DNA from: Neoarius graeffei | Taxonomy: Eukaryota > Chordata > Actinopteri > Siluriformes > Ariidae | Assembly (NCBI RefSeq): GCF_027579695.1 | Contig: NC_083577.1 | Span: 58,652,241-58,716,240 of the forward strand | DNA: 64,000 nucleotides | Direction: 5' to 3' | Part shown: piece after piece, positions 34,901 to 47,800 of the stretch | How the letters are laid out: every line of letters begins with the position of its first letter | Position numbering within the stretch: the stretch's first letter is position 1 | Position numbers and translations under genes: made by a program | The notes under the pieces: model-generated | Told to the model about the DNA's origin: nothing | The model's database searches: none | What the model saw: the letters and a program-made list of their open reading frames with translations, nothing else

Positions 34901-37900
34901 TTCCAGGTTTTTCATGACCGTACGAACCCTGTTGCTCGCTTTACACAATCAAGCAGACAGAGGAAGTCCATGTGCACATGCGCAGGTTTACTTTTGACCA
35001 TGCACTGACAGTTACTTTATTCTGTCGCTAAACGAACAGCTGGATCACACCGAGGTGCTCGCTGACCGCCCATATTTATTTGGTCCCATGCTTTTTTTTT
35101 TTTTCCATCGCAACATAACGTTCCCCCCCCCCCCCCTCGCTTTATGTTACTGTAGTCGGTCTTTCACATTTCATTCACACACTCACGTCCTCCATTTTTC
35201 CCTCCCGTTTCAAATTTGTATCCCACAATGCACTGCATTTAATGGGGAAAGCCCACCACGTGGTGCATAATGTATCTTGAATTGGGGTCCTGTTGAAGCA
35301 GGAAAAAAAAAAAAAAAGAGAATTTAGGGTCATCTGGCCCTAAATTCATTAATTGTTCTATTAAAATAAAACGAGTGCTCTGAGAGCACAATATCCCCCG
35401 CTGGCAACTATGCCATAACTCTGGTAAAATGCGACTGAATTGAGCGAAATTGCAATATGCACATTACCAACAAAGAATCCTGCTAAGTTTCGTGAAATTC
35501 CTACAAAAATTGAGAGAGGAGTTCCCTTCCTAGGGCAGACAGCAGGACATCGCCACAACATAATCCCCCTTCGGGCCTTTCGGCCAGTGGGGGATTAAAA
35601 AAAAAAAAAAAAACTAAAAAATTTGAAGTCTGTGATTCGAATTCAGTAGCTTTCGGTCCATTAAACAACTGGGTGTCAGGGAAAATTCGTTTTATGACCT
35701 AAACTTGAAAAATCTGAAAGGCAGTCTACCTTTAACTGTTTAATATCAACAAACTCAAAAGGCTTCAGGTCAGTTTATTTGGTAATGAACCATTCCAACA
35801 TATTAGACTTCCTCTAATCCTAGATTCAAAGCATTAAAGAGTTTAAATGTTAAATCTCCATTCTGACTGTGCAATTCTATGTATATAAAACCTGCTTGGT
35901 GACCATAATGCATCATATGGCAAGAAATTACTTAAATTTTTTTTTGTAATTAAGTCTAAATTACTAAATCATGAGATTAAACCCAAATGTAGGATGCAGT
36001 ACATAAAGCATTTCAAGAATGTTTGCAAATTATGATAGTAAAGAAATTTACATGTTGCAGGAAAATGCGACACCAAGTACACGTGTAAAAATGCACAAAT
36101 CAGGCAGGGAATACAGATCAAAATCATACCAACATGCCTGCTGACACACATTTGTAACAAACGCGTTTCCGTCATTATAGACCCTTTTTCAGCGTCACAT
36201 GATCAAACAGTTGCGCACGCACCCTGGCAACAGAAGCAGTAAGCGTCCCAATTGATTCTGGGACAGACTAGCCTACTTATCAATCATTTAAACGTGGATA
36301 TATACTGTTTTCAGCATCAACATGTCTGGTTGTTGCGTATACGGTTGTACGAATCGCTATTCCACCGGCGGACTAAAGTTTTATAGGATTCCTAAAGGAT
36401 CACACCCATTTCAGAGCAACAGACGGCGGCTGTGGCTGCAGGCGATTAAACGTGTGGACTGGAATGAGGACATAAAAAAAATGCTCGTGTCTGTAGCGCC
36501 CACTTTATATCAGGTAAGGTTATCTATCTACTGATTTTACTAAAAGCCTTGTTTACATTAGTGATTACCTGCATGGTGTAGAATAATAATCAAAAGCAGC
36601 TTAAGTTGTTGGATAAACTGACGTTAGCTTTGGCCAGGCAATGGGACATTGCATTGCAACCAACAAAGTTGCAAGCTTAAGTTTGTTAACTTAGTTAGCA
36701 GCTATGGTTTTCGGAAACGTACCTCTGAACAGTTAGCTGCTATCCAAGACTCTACAACAGCAAATAGCTGCTAATAGGCTAGTGCTACTTACCCCGCCAT
36801 ACAGGTGCAATTCCCAGTCAGGACATAGTTTTCTTGATGGTTGATGATGACCTACGCTTGGTACATAGTGGTCTTGTGCCCTTGTCTCTGACTTGGTAGA
36901 ACGTCTGACTTTAAAACACAAAATTCTGCGTCTATTTGATGGCACTGGACTTCCTGAACATGACCACAGACGACATACTCGTAAGCATCTAGTGATTTGT
37001 AGGCTCGTAATTTGTCCATGGTGTACACACTTGGTTTTTCAATTAAGTATGTATATATATATCCGGACACTTTCTAACATCGTCAACCCACTCACTGATA
37101 GAACACGGATCCGGGAGTCTAACACCATTTGCCAAAGTTAACTTAAGGTAACTTTCACGGTCTTTCGTTGATAATCCCCTTGCATAGCTTGACAGGCTGT
37201 TTAACTCTGCCATACTTCCGTTGCCACGCTGCGTGCGCAACCGTTCTAAGCCGATCTTTGTGTACAAACAGAAAAAGGGTCTACTGTATTTATTCTTAAA
37301 TATAAAAATAATGGGAAAATACTGTACAGACAACATAGTAATTTCTCTGATCAAACACATCTAATCACCCTAATTAACAGAACTGTTGAATCATGTGAGT
37401 GAACAGAGTAAAATCATCATCCATAGTCGTCAACACTGGCCCTTTTTCTCTTTTTTTAAACCACATTTAACCTTTATTTAACCATATAAATCACTAAGAA
37501 CATTCCCTTATTTACAGTGGTGGCTTGGCAAAAGACCAAAAAAGGGGGTTGCCCACAGCTAGGAGATAGGGTTGGGCGGTATTACGGTAAGAAGGTATCC
37601 CGAGGTATCCAAAAGTACCAACGGTATCGGTCTCATTACCGTCATTTAAAAAAAATATATAATATCTAAATAAATATGGAGTACATGAGGTCATAATATA
37701 AAATAATAAATTGAAGATCATCCCGAATAACTGTGTGATCGTATTTTCACTAATTCTATCAATTTCCTAAAGAAGTTCTCATCGCGTGCAGGGTTGTTTA
37801 TGTCGTTACCATGGCAACCCTGCGTGACATTTGGAGTCTGACAGAAAGCTTCGCAAGAGACTGAGACCGGGGGTGTCATGGCTCAGATGGCTAAGGCACC

Positions 37901-40900
37901 GTACCATAAATCCGGGGACCTGGGTTCGATTCCGACCCGAGGTTATTTCCCGATCCCGTCTCTCTCTCTCTCTCTCTCTCCCCCGCTCATTTCCTGTCTC
38001 TCTATACTGTCCTATCTAAAAAAAAAAAAACCAAAAAAAAAAACTGAGACCACGGTTGAAAGATGGCAAGTCAAGATAACGAGTTAGTAGCAAAAAAAAA
38101 ATAATAAAATACAACATCGGCAGTGTGGCAGTATTTTGGTTTCAAACCAAACGAAAAATCTAATATGTCCCCTAAGGCACACCATAGCCTGGGGTACTCC
38201 ACTTCCACGAGATCTCTCCAATGAGTTGTGTTTTGAGTAGGTTACATGAGTAACAACAAGGTAAAATAATATAACATATGACATTTGGGATGTGGGTAAT
38301 AAACGTTTGAAATGTCATCTACTGAAGAAACAGAAGAAAACATCGTAGCGTAAACTGTTTGGTTTCTGGTGGGAATTAGCAATGCGCTTGCTATCTTTGT
38401 TGGGTGTGTTAAACCGTATGGATTTAAGTGGAATAATTGTAAGGAGTTATGTGATGAAGACAACGTTTTAAGCAAGGTAAGGCCATTTGATTATTAATTT
38501 CCCCGCCATGGCATGACGTGGGCCCATATGATTTTGCCTTGTGCAGCTATCACGCATTTGAATTAGGTTCGCCTCATTTGCGCTGAAGAATATGGTTTAT
38601 CGCGCAGTCTAAACGGACTTGGGTGTTGGTTGATTCTTTTTCTTTTTTTTATTTCCCATGCTTGAAAGGGTATGATCCTGCTCATCGTGTACTTTTTTTT
38701 TGATGGAGTAGGTGAAATAGTGCTGCAAATGGCGTTTCAACGCAGACGTGTAAACGACAGTTGAATGCTATTTTCAAGATGAAGGAAGAGTTGCGTGATG
38801 CTTTGAAATATCTCTTAATCCATTCATCAATGCACAAAATTCGCTTTGCTGCTTAATCCATACCACAATGCACACAATTCGCTATGCTGCTTTTAAATAG
38901 TACATTTGAGGCATAGGCACACGTTACACAGTAGGCTGAAACAAAATATTTTTTTCCTCGGTAATACCGTATACCCCGGGAAAACACAGACAGTTTAAAG
39001 GTATCAAAATTTGGATACCGCCCAACCCTACTAGGAGAGAGATTCAACGTTCCTCAAACTTGGCACAAACTTCAAAAGTAGACAGCTGCAAAAACTGGCT
39101 GTTAATGTGAAAAAACAAGTCTACTCTTACCCCTCCCCTGTGAGAGCACAGCAGGCCTGGATGTGCCACTGGTGGTCCTTAACAGAAGTAAGCTGTAGGC
39201 TCTGTGAGATTTCAGCCACCGTCATACAACCTTTCACATCCTGCTTGTTGGCAAACACCAGCAGACCAGCCTTTCTTAGGTCCTGGGAAATAAATTGAAA
39301 GCAAAAAAGTAGTTTTAAAAAGAATTTCCTTAACACGCTTTTGAAACTCATCACAAGTGATCACAATTTAGCACTCACATTCAAGCATCTTTACACAAAT
39401 CTGAATGAAAGCAAATATATGTGGTGGCCTGGGAAACGTCTTTATGTGACAGACTTTCCTAAAGCTAGCCGCACACTACGCCGATCCACGCGGTACCGAA
39501 CCGACCCATTTCAGAGCCGACTCCCGACAGGGCACGCACATATCCCCGACTAACTCACGACTGTTGACGAGTGCAGTCGCGATTGAAGCGACACCAAACG
39601 AGATTATGCGAACTAAGCATCATAAACATTCCGCTAAATATCACGTGACAACTTAAAAGCTTTGTGATTGGCTATTGGATATAGTTACTGTTAAATCCAA
39701 CACTGGAAGATGCTACAGGCTGAATTACAAATGACACAACATGGAATATGTAGCGCACTATCTAGGCTGCATGAGCTATTATTTCCAACCTTAAATAGTG
39801 CACTTATATAGGGGAGTTAAAGCGATTTGGAATTCAGCCACACAACTTGAGCAGAGTGGCTTTCCAGCCCACTGTGTCTATGGATAAAGCTTCAGTCTAT
39901 GGAATTACAGTATATACCTGCATTAGGTGCTACCAACACGTATTTCTCGCGCTAGAAATTGTGTTTAATGATGTCACGTGTTGTATGCGAAAGATATGAT
40001 TGGCTATTGCTAGCGACTCTCGCCGATCAGTCTGGCTCCAGATTAGTTTTTCGAATCGGCTGTGAGATGAGTCGGTACCATCGAAAACTAGTCTTTACGC
40101 CTGACTCGCGACTTCAGTTGGCTCGGTACGCTGAAAATCGGCGTAGTGTGCGGCTAGCTTAAAAGTAAAATATGTTCCACTTTTGCATGAATCTCAACTA
40201 GAAGAGTCAAGTTGTAACATTTTACACTAATATCTTGTGCCCAAAAGCAAAAGACGACAGACATTTAAATTCTTAAAGATTCCACTCTGACTATAGTGAA
40301 AGACACTCTGTCTACCTCTACATGTGTAACCTAGGCTACTTATGGAAATACAACATTACTGCCAAATTTTTAATTCTTTAAAAAGTTTAGAATGGGAAAG
40401 GAATGATCAGTTTGATTATCACCATCATCCACTGTCTCATTACCTGAAGTAAAAGTCACATTTAAAACACAAGCCTCATTGTCATTTCTTCACTTGCCTG
40501 ATCTCTGGTCATACCAACACTGGTGAAGGAATAATTGCTGATTAATTCAGTCAGTTCTGTTGGCTAAATTTCAATGTCTTATTGGGTCATTTACACATTT
40601 TAAAACTTATCTTCTGTTCTGATAAAGCTGCGACACGCGTCACAGCTGGGTCATGTGAAACATCAGCAAAAGCAGATGTGGTGTTGGTGTGCAGTAATTA
40701 TTATGCCAATGTAGGACTCACCTCATGAGCTAGCATTCTGTAGAGCTCTTCTCTCGTCACAGAGATCCTTTCTCTGTCTGTGCTGTCCACCACAACGATC
40801 ACAAACTGTAGAGCCAAGGGAATAGAACATTATTATACATACAGGCCACTTTTACTTGGGAATAAAAACATGTATTCTATTCCCTTCTAGTGGGTTTATT

Positions 40901-41334
40901 GATAGCATTGCCATCATATTGCTTATCCTATGTTTATGCCACTCTATCCAATGGAGAAGGAGCGTGCAATATCGTTACAATATTGCACGCTGTCAAGACA
41001 ACACAATGTCACACGTTGGAGACATAAAACTTCTGCATTCGCGAGCAATAGTGACAATTTGTAAACAAATATGACTGCCAGGTTTGCTTCATTAAAGCCA
41101 GAAGATTTTGAGAGAATTTTGGCTGCCAGGGCGCTCCATTGTGCATAGCTGTCGATGTTGATTTTAAAAGTAACCAAGTAAATCACACAGGGAAAAACAT
41201 CATCATATGGCTTGACTGCACTAGCATTGGCCTGCGCCAACACTACACTTGCTGGAAGGTGACTGGACTGCTGTGCTAACAGCACCAAGTCGCAGGTCAG
41301 CTAGCATAGGCCTTCAAGAATGCCGACATGAGTG

Positions 41335-41379
<45 letters not shown>

Positions 41380-43026
41380 GCTTTTTTTAAAATGGTCCAT
41401 CAGAGGTATTCCATTCAGCTAGCATGATATTGAACTCGTCTTCAACTCGTTCAGGATCACACTAGCTGAATGGAATATCCCCGATATACCACTCAAAGCC
41501 AGCCAATATTGTTTAATTATTTTTGTCTATACAGTACAATTGAGAGGAGTAAAACACTAGCACTCTGAATTTGCACAAAATGACAAGAAACCTGAACATC
41601 ATACCTCTGTATTAGTGTAGTATGTATTCCATGAAGAACGCAGAGATTCCTGGCCTCCTATATCCCACATGAGGAAATGGGTGTTGTTCACCACAATCTC
41701 CTCTACATTGCTGCCTATTGTGGGTGAGGTGTGAACTACTTCATTCATAGAACTGAGGGCCAAACACACACCAGAAAAAATTATTAAAGCACTATTTATT
41801 TAGATCAATAAATACTGTTGGAAGTCATAACACAGTTTGGTTTAAATAAGGGAAAGGGGGGGGGGACCACACACCACGGCCATATGCCACAATAAAAGTG
41901 CTCAGTATCCATTACACAGGTCAGCTAACACTTCCATATTGGCATTCACTTCCTGTGAACTTTGGTATGAATGCCAGAAATGATCAAAATTGTTCACTGG
42001 TATTACATAAGGAGCACCAAGTTACATTCACAAAATTGTTCAGGAGAGAACATCTCTGGTACTAGAATATGCACAAAGGTTTCACATAAAACAAACCTTT
42101 AGCCACTCAGGCTTTCTTGTGACTGTGAAACTGCAACTGCTGGATTAAAAAGTATTAGTTACAGGGACATATTGCCTTATATTATATGGACACAAGTGTT
42201 TTACTGGGAAATATGCCACTCGTATTTTATACAAGCTACATCCGGGACATGGAGAACCAAAACCATGACAAATCTCTGTGTGTCACTCGTGAGGAAATCG
42301 ATTAATTGTTTTGATAAATTTGGGTCCTTTTTGTTTGTGAATGCGTCTATATAATAAAAAAAAGGAGGAAAAAAACCATTAGTTTCATGGTTATCTGATA
42401 TACCATGAAAAAAAAGCCAACCAATATTATTATTATACAGATATATTCCTTTTGGGTGTTGAACATGCGTTTCTTTTTCAAAATTCCCTCAAAATCTTCT
42501 GTATTTAACAAAGCAAACATGGCGGCCATGTTTGTTTACAAATTGCCACAATCGCTCGCTAGCGCAGAAGTTTTACATTTCCAGCATGTCTCTTTTCCGG
42601 TTTTTCTCTTGTAAATGTGTGAAAATCTAATGACATTTTGGTAGCCTTTCGGGTGCTCGATGCATCTCTCTTTCCTGACAAACAAAGAAATGCTTCTGCG
42701 CATGCACAGCAGAAAACTCTCTCACTGGATATTTGCATCAGCTCTGACGTGTGACATCATGCGCTCGACAACATGCAATATCGTAAACCATATTCAACGC
42801 TCATTCTCCATTGGGTAGAGTTGCGTAATACACATAGGATAAGCGATATGCTAACAATATTGCACACTATCGAACCAAATGAACGAAACCTGCTAGAAGA
42901 GAATAAAATACATGTTTTTATTCCATGGAAAAAGTTCACTCTGATGATGTCACTCCCAGTGTTTTCCCACTGACTAGATATGCGTTGTCAAAATTGCGAA
43001 CCAATTCAAAATTTATTTTTTTAATT

Positions 43027-43069
<43 letters not shown>

Positions 43070-44795
43070 TCCATATAATATAAAGAACATTACATGGTGG
43101 TGCAGAGATATGAAGTTTACCTTTTCGTGTTGAAAAGTACATCACTCGTTTGCTTTGCTCACTCATGATATACCCATTCACCACTTGAAGATAAAATTCA
43201 TATCTACGTACAACTGTGAAATATCCTCTAGTTATAACCACAGGAATTAACAGGCTCTAGGATTCCAGAGAAGGGGAAAACATGAACAATAAGTTTAATA
43301 ATAAATACATTTCACTTCAGTGGAATTTTTTTTAATCATACTTACTATACATTAAATTTTTATTCTTGAGCTTAAATTACTTGAAATAAGAAAAAAAGTT
43401 TATTAACTGTTAGAATAATATAATTTAGCAATAATCTGAAAGCAAAATAAACGTTTGTACTCACAACTGATAAAGGATTGTTGTCTTTCCTGCATTGTCC
43501 AGTCCAACAATGATGACTTTATGCTCTAAATGACAAAACAAAATATGGTTACAATCAGTTAATTTTCACCACAATAATAAGACTAAAACATAGACACTAT
43601 CACATAACTGATACCACAAAAAAAAGCCTAAGGTGGAGAAATATGCTCACATCAGTGTTCATTCGTAACAATTTACTGTACGACTGATGTTAAGAAACAA
43701 ATTAAAAAAAAAAAATCATACACTCAAGCACATTGCTTAACAAACCATGTGTTCACTGATATTACATTAAGTGCAGATAAATTATGAGTTTTGTTTCCAA
43801 GGGTGGACAAATCAAATATTTAATAACTAAGCAGCCAACAAACAAGTACAGGCCAATTTGTATTTACTGTCAACTACGCATGCGCAAGATAGCCATCATG
43901 TGCGTCCTGTGGTTATTTGATCTTGACCGAACAGCCTGGACATGAAAACTGCATGTCCTGAGTGTCTGGGCAAGTTGTTTCAAATATCACACACACAAAT
44001 GACAGCAAATGTAATGGTCATTTAGAACATGCGTAAATAAATAAAATTTCACACATTTTAGTTTAAAAAAAAAAAAAAAAGTTTTGCTTGCAGACTATCA
44101 TATCTGTTTTATACAGTTAATTAGAAAATAATATTAAATGATTAAGTGAAGAGATACAAGGTTAAGGGTAGTCTGATTCTCAATATCTGATTAGTCACTG
44201 AGCCTGTGCTATGAAAGTGAGGTTCTCAATTTGGGTTCTCGTCTTACTTTTTTGAAAAGCAGTTGAACTGAACAATGCTTATGGAATTTACTGCACATAT
44301 CTGAAGACAGAATCCACAACTTGAGGCATTACAAATTCAGCAGATGCTAAGGCTAAGATACTGTTTCTCAAAGAGTGGTCCGCGGACCACCAGTGGTGTA
44401 CGAGTGACCCCTGGTGGTCCGCGAGTTGATGTCGTAAAATATCACGTTTTATCAGTGTTTCTCAAATCGCCTATGTGACTCCAGAAGCAAAAGTTCTGAG
44501 TAGCACAGATGAGTTGTTTTCTATATTGAATAAAGTCCTATGTAAATTTAAATAGTAGCCTATTATTTGAAATATGTCTGACATTAAGCAAGCCAACAGT
44601 TTTGTGACACTACCTATAGCTACGTCAGTTTAGGTTACACCATCAAGGTCACCTCTGAACGTGGAGCGAATGTGACGAAACTATGAGTAACCGAGTTAGA
44701 CTTGGCATCAAACTGTCAAAAATATGATGGATCGGTGGCTGAAGATTGGGTCAGTCAAAAGAAAAGCACAAGAAACATCTGACACAAACAAGGAC

Positions 44796-44826
<31 letters not shown>

Positions 44827-47800
44827 CATCATGATTCATTGTTTGAGAAAAAGCAGAGCAACCGGATCAATGTGGCCCCCAACATAAGATTAAAACTGTC
44901 CAGTTTGGAGCCAGACGTTCCTTCACTGATGTATCAGAATAAGCAGCACCATTCTTCTCATTAAGAGGACGACAACGAGTGTGTTGGGTATACTATTTGT
45001 AAAACTGTCATTTCATTAGTGTGCAATTTGTAATATACTGTTGAAGTAGGCTTATTGTTTTTTGTTCGGGCTATTTAAAGTGCATATTCTGGACCAATTT
45101 CGTGTTTTTGGGTTTTTTTTTTATATGAAAAGTATGTCCCTTTACACACTCATCCAGAAGGGTAATTTTGCACAAGGCCATCTGTCTACAGCAGAAAAAA
45201 ATAAAACACGTCTGGAAAAATCCCAAGGGAGTCTGGAGCAGATTCGTGACGTCACCTGCAGAAGCGCCAGCAGGCTGCGCGAGCTTTGCGCAGTCTCAGT
45301 GCACAGCCTGTGTAGACCAAGCGCTCCCATTTCTCTCTCATTGTCCGGTCTTTTGGGAAACGATGAGTACTAATCCCATCATGATTGGTGTTGCTACACC
45401 CTCCTACGATACATCTGTTAAACATTTTAATAATTACATGATAACGTTGAAGAAATTTGCAGAAAACCACCAGGTCGTTTTCTCATAAACAAACCAGTGC
45501 TGACGTAGGATTCAGAGGGAGGCGTCCCGCACGCGACGTCACGAAAAATCAATGTTTCCCGGGAAATCCAAATGCCAAATTTTTTCAGAGGTGGACCAAT
45601 TCACCTCAAATGACTTGATTTCAACTGAATTTTCCTGGTATTGCGCAAGGTAAAAAAAATTGCACAAAATGCGACAAAATATTTGACCAAAGTTTTAATA
45701 TAAAATAGGAGAATTACATTGATCTTGCTCCTGAATTTACCCATGATATGCATTTTATGGGGTTAGGTCAGGGGTGGGCAATTATTTTTTCCATGGGGCC
45801 ACACAAAATTGTGGCGGGCCGGACCAAAAGGCTGAACTAAATTCTGCATTAGAGGGAGGCGTCTCATGCGGGACGCCTCCCTCTGAATCCTATGTCAGCA
45901 CTGGTTTGTTTATGAGAAAACGACCTGGTGGTTTTCTGCAAATTTCTGCAAATATTAATTGTATTTCTTTATATAAAGCAGTGTTTTTACAAGCTGCTAA
46001 GACTGGTAAGAGTCTGGAAAAAACGAGGTTGCCTTACAAAAAAAAGTCATTTATTCAATCAAATTTCCCAAAACAATGGTTAGCAAAATATGAACGTTTG
46101 TACCATTTTTTTTCAGTCACATTCACCCCAAAACACAAAGACATCACAATATTGTCTTTCTACTCCAAATATCAAGCAAGATACATCATATTATAACGAC
46201 GGCCACATTTGTAGTCTAATCACCTCATTTGGTGTTTTTCGGATCTGCTCTCCGCAAACTAAACACACAGCTTTATCTCTGATTTCAGTAAATAAATATT
46301 TAGCAGTCCATGTTTTGTTGAAAGCCCTGCATTCGGCATCTACCTTTCTTCTTTTTGGGGGTTAAAGTCTTCTTGTGACCTGCTCGCAACAACGTCGATT
46401 CGGTGTAGGTATCAGATCTACAGATCGGCTCGGGCTCCAGTGCCTGCTGGTGACGTCACACTGTGATTGGCTGGACCGTTTGAAGGATGACGTACAAGTT
46501 TGTGGTTGGTCTGGACAAATTACGGAAGTAGTTATCGCGGGATTAGGTTTCGTGGGATTTCATGTCGCGCGCATTGCATTTTTGTTGAACACAACTTCAA
46601 AATAAAAGCAATGCACATTCAGTCCATGCATGAGGTAAAATTAGAAAATACGTTTATTTTGTAATTTCTAATTAACCTTACACGGGCCGGTCAGAATGAA
46701 CCAAAGGGCCGGATGCGGCCCGCGGGCCGTAAAATGCCCATGTCTGGGTTAGGTGGGCCACAAATTTTTTTTTTAATGGACAAAATGGTCCTTGGTCTGA
46801 AAAAAAAAAAGTTTGAGAAACACTGGGCTAAGACATCACTCCCTTTCTCAAGCATACATTCACACTTTCAATTTGTCACACAGCTGTGAATATGGAACAA
46901 ACCAAACCACTTTCCTTGGTTAAACAGTCAAAATGTCAAGCTGCTCTGCTAACAAACCTAAGCCATGTGCACAGAACAATCCTGAAACAACCATCAGGCA
47001 GAGCAGCAAAATGCTCATGACACTCAAATCATGACAAATTATTACAAAACTGGGCCTTGTAAATGTACTGGATCGAGCAGTGTGTGTTTTGGATTTCCCA
47101 CAATTTGAATGAGGAAAGGTGACGTATCATTACAATGGAAAAATAACACAGTACCACACCCATTATAATATTTTAAACACGCAAGTACATTACATGTCCC
47201 TTTGAATACATGCTTTGCTCCTACGGTAGCTGCAGATGACATACAGTAAGTCAAAAGTTTGTACACCCCTACTCATTCATAGATTTTTCTGCATTTTGAC
47301 TTTTCTACATCGGAAAACAATACTGAAGACATCAAAACTATGAAAACCATATGGAGCATGTGGAATTGTGAGATAAAAAGATTAAAATGTGTTTCATAGT
47401 TTAGATTCTTCAAAGTAGCCACTGTTTACCTTGATGACGCTTTACACACTATTGGCATCATCTTAACCAGCTTCATGAAGTAGTCACCTGGAATGCTTTT
47501 CAATTAACAGATGTGCCTCGTCAAAAGGTAATTAGTGCAATTTCTTGTCTTCATAATGTTTGAGATCATCAAACAGTAAATAATAAATAAAAAAACCCCA
47601 CAGTAAACAGCCCTATTCCACAACTGTAGTAATCCATATTATGTCAAGAACTGCTCAACTAAGTAAAGAGAAACGACATTCATCATTACTTTAAGACATG
47701 ACATGTATTAATTTATAAGAATAAAGAAAACCATCGAATTGCTGTAGAGGGCATGTCCAAAGTTTTAACTGGTACTGTATTAAATAAAGAGACAGTAATT

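Larger units (their letters stand above)
32153..34931. mobile_element. hAT-like element 'E' (outer)
   Basis: Ends CAGGGTTCTTACACTTTTTC and inverse CAGGGTTCGTACGGTCATGA. Inner terminal regions share ACTTTTCCAAAAC-type sequence. No convincing TSD (AATCGCTC against TTGCTCGC). Contains the hAT-D element and GC-rich duplications. In arl5a intron 5. Confidence 0.65.
36178..37283. mobile_element. deleted ISL2EU-like transposon
   Basis: Ends TAGACCCTTTTTC and inverse TAGACCCTTTTTC. Further in, GTTGCGCACGCACCCTGGCA on the left matches GTTGCGCACGCAGCGTGGCA on the inverted right end. TA is the likely duplicated target. The element keeps a THAP exon on the plus strand and YqaJ-like fragments on the minus strand. 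That two-protein content is what I associate with ISL2EU elements. At 1.1 kb it is a deletion derivative. Confidence 0.7.
44359..46825 (+). mobile_element. hAT 'F' (ZBED5/Charlie-like), internally deleted
   Basis: Ends TACTGTTTCTCAAAG and inverse CAGTGTTTCTCAAAC. Exact 8-bp duplication GGCTAAGA at 44351-44358 and 46826-46833. Holds a collapsed transposase, the second Kolobok-like element and hAT-G. Confidence 0.93.
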
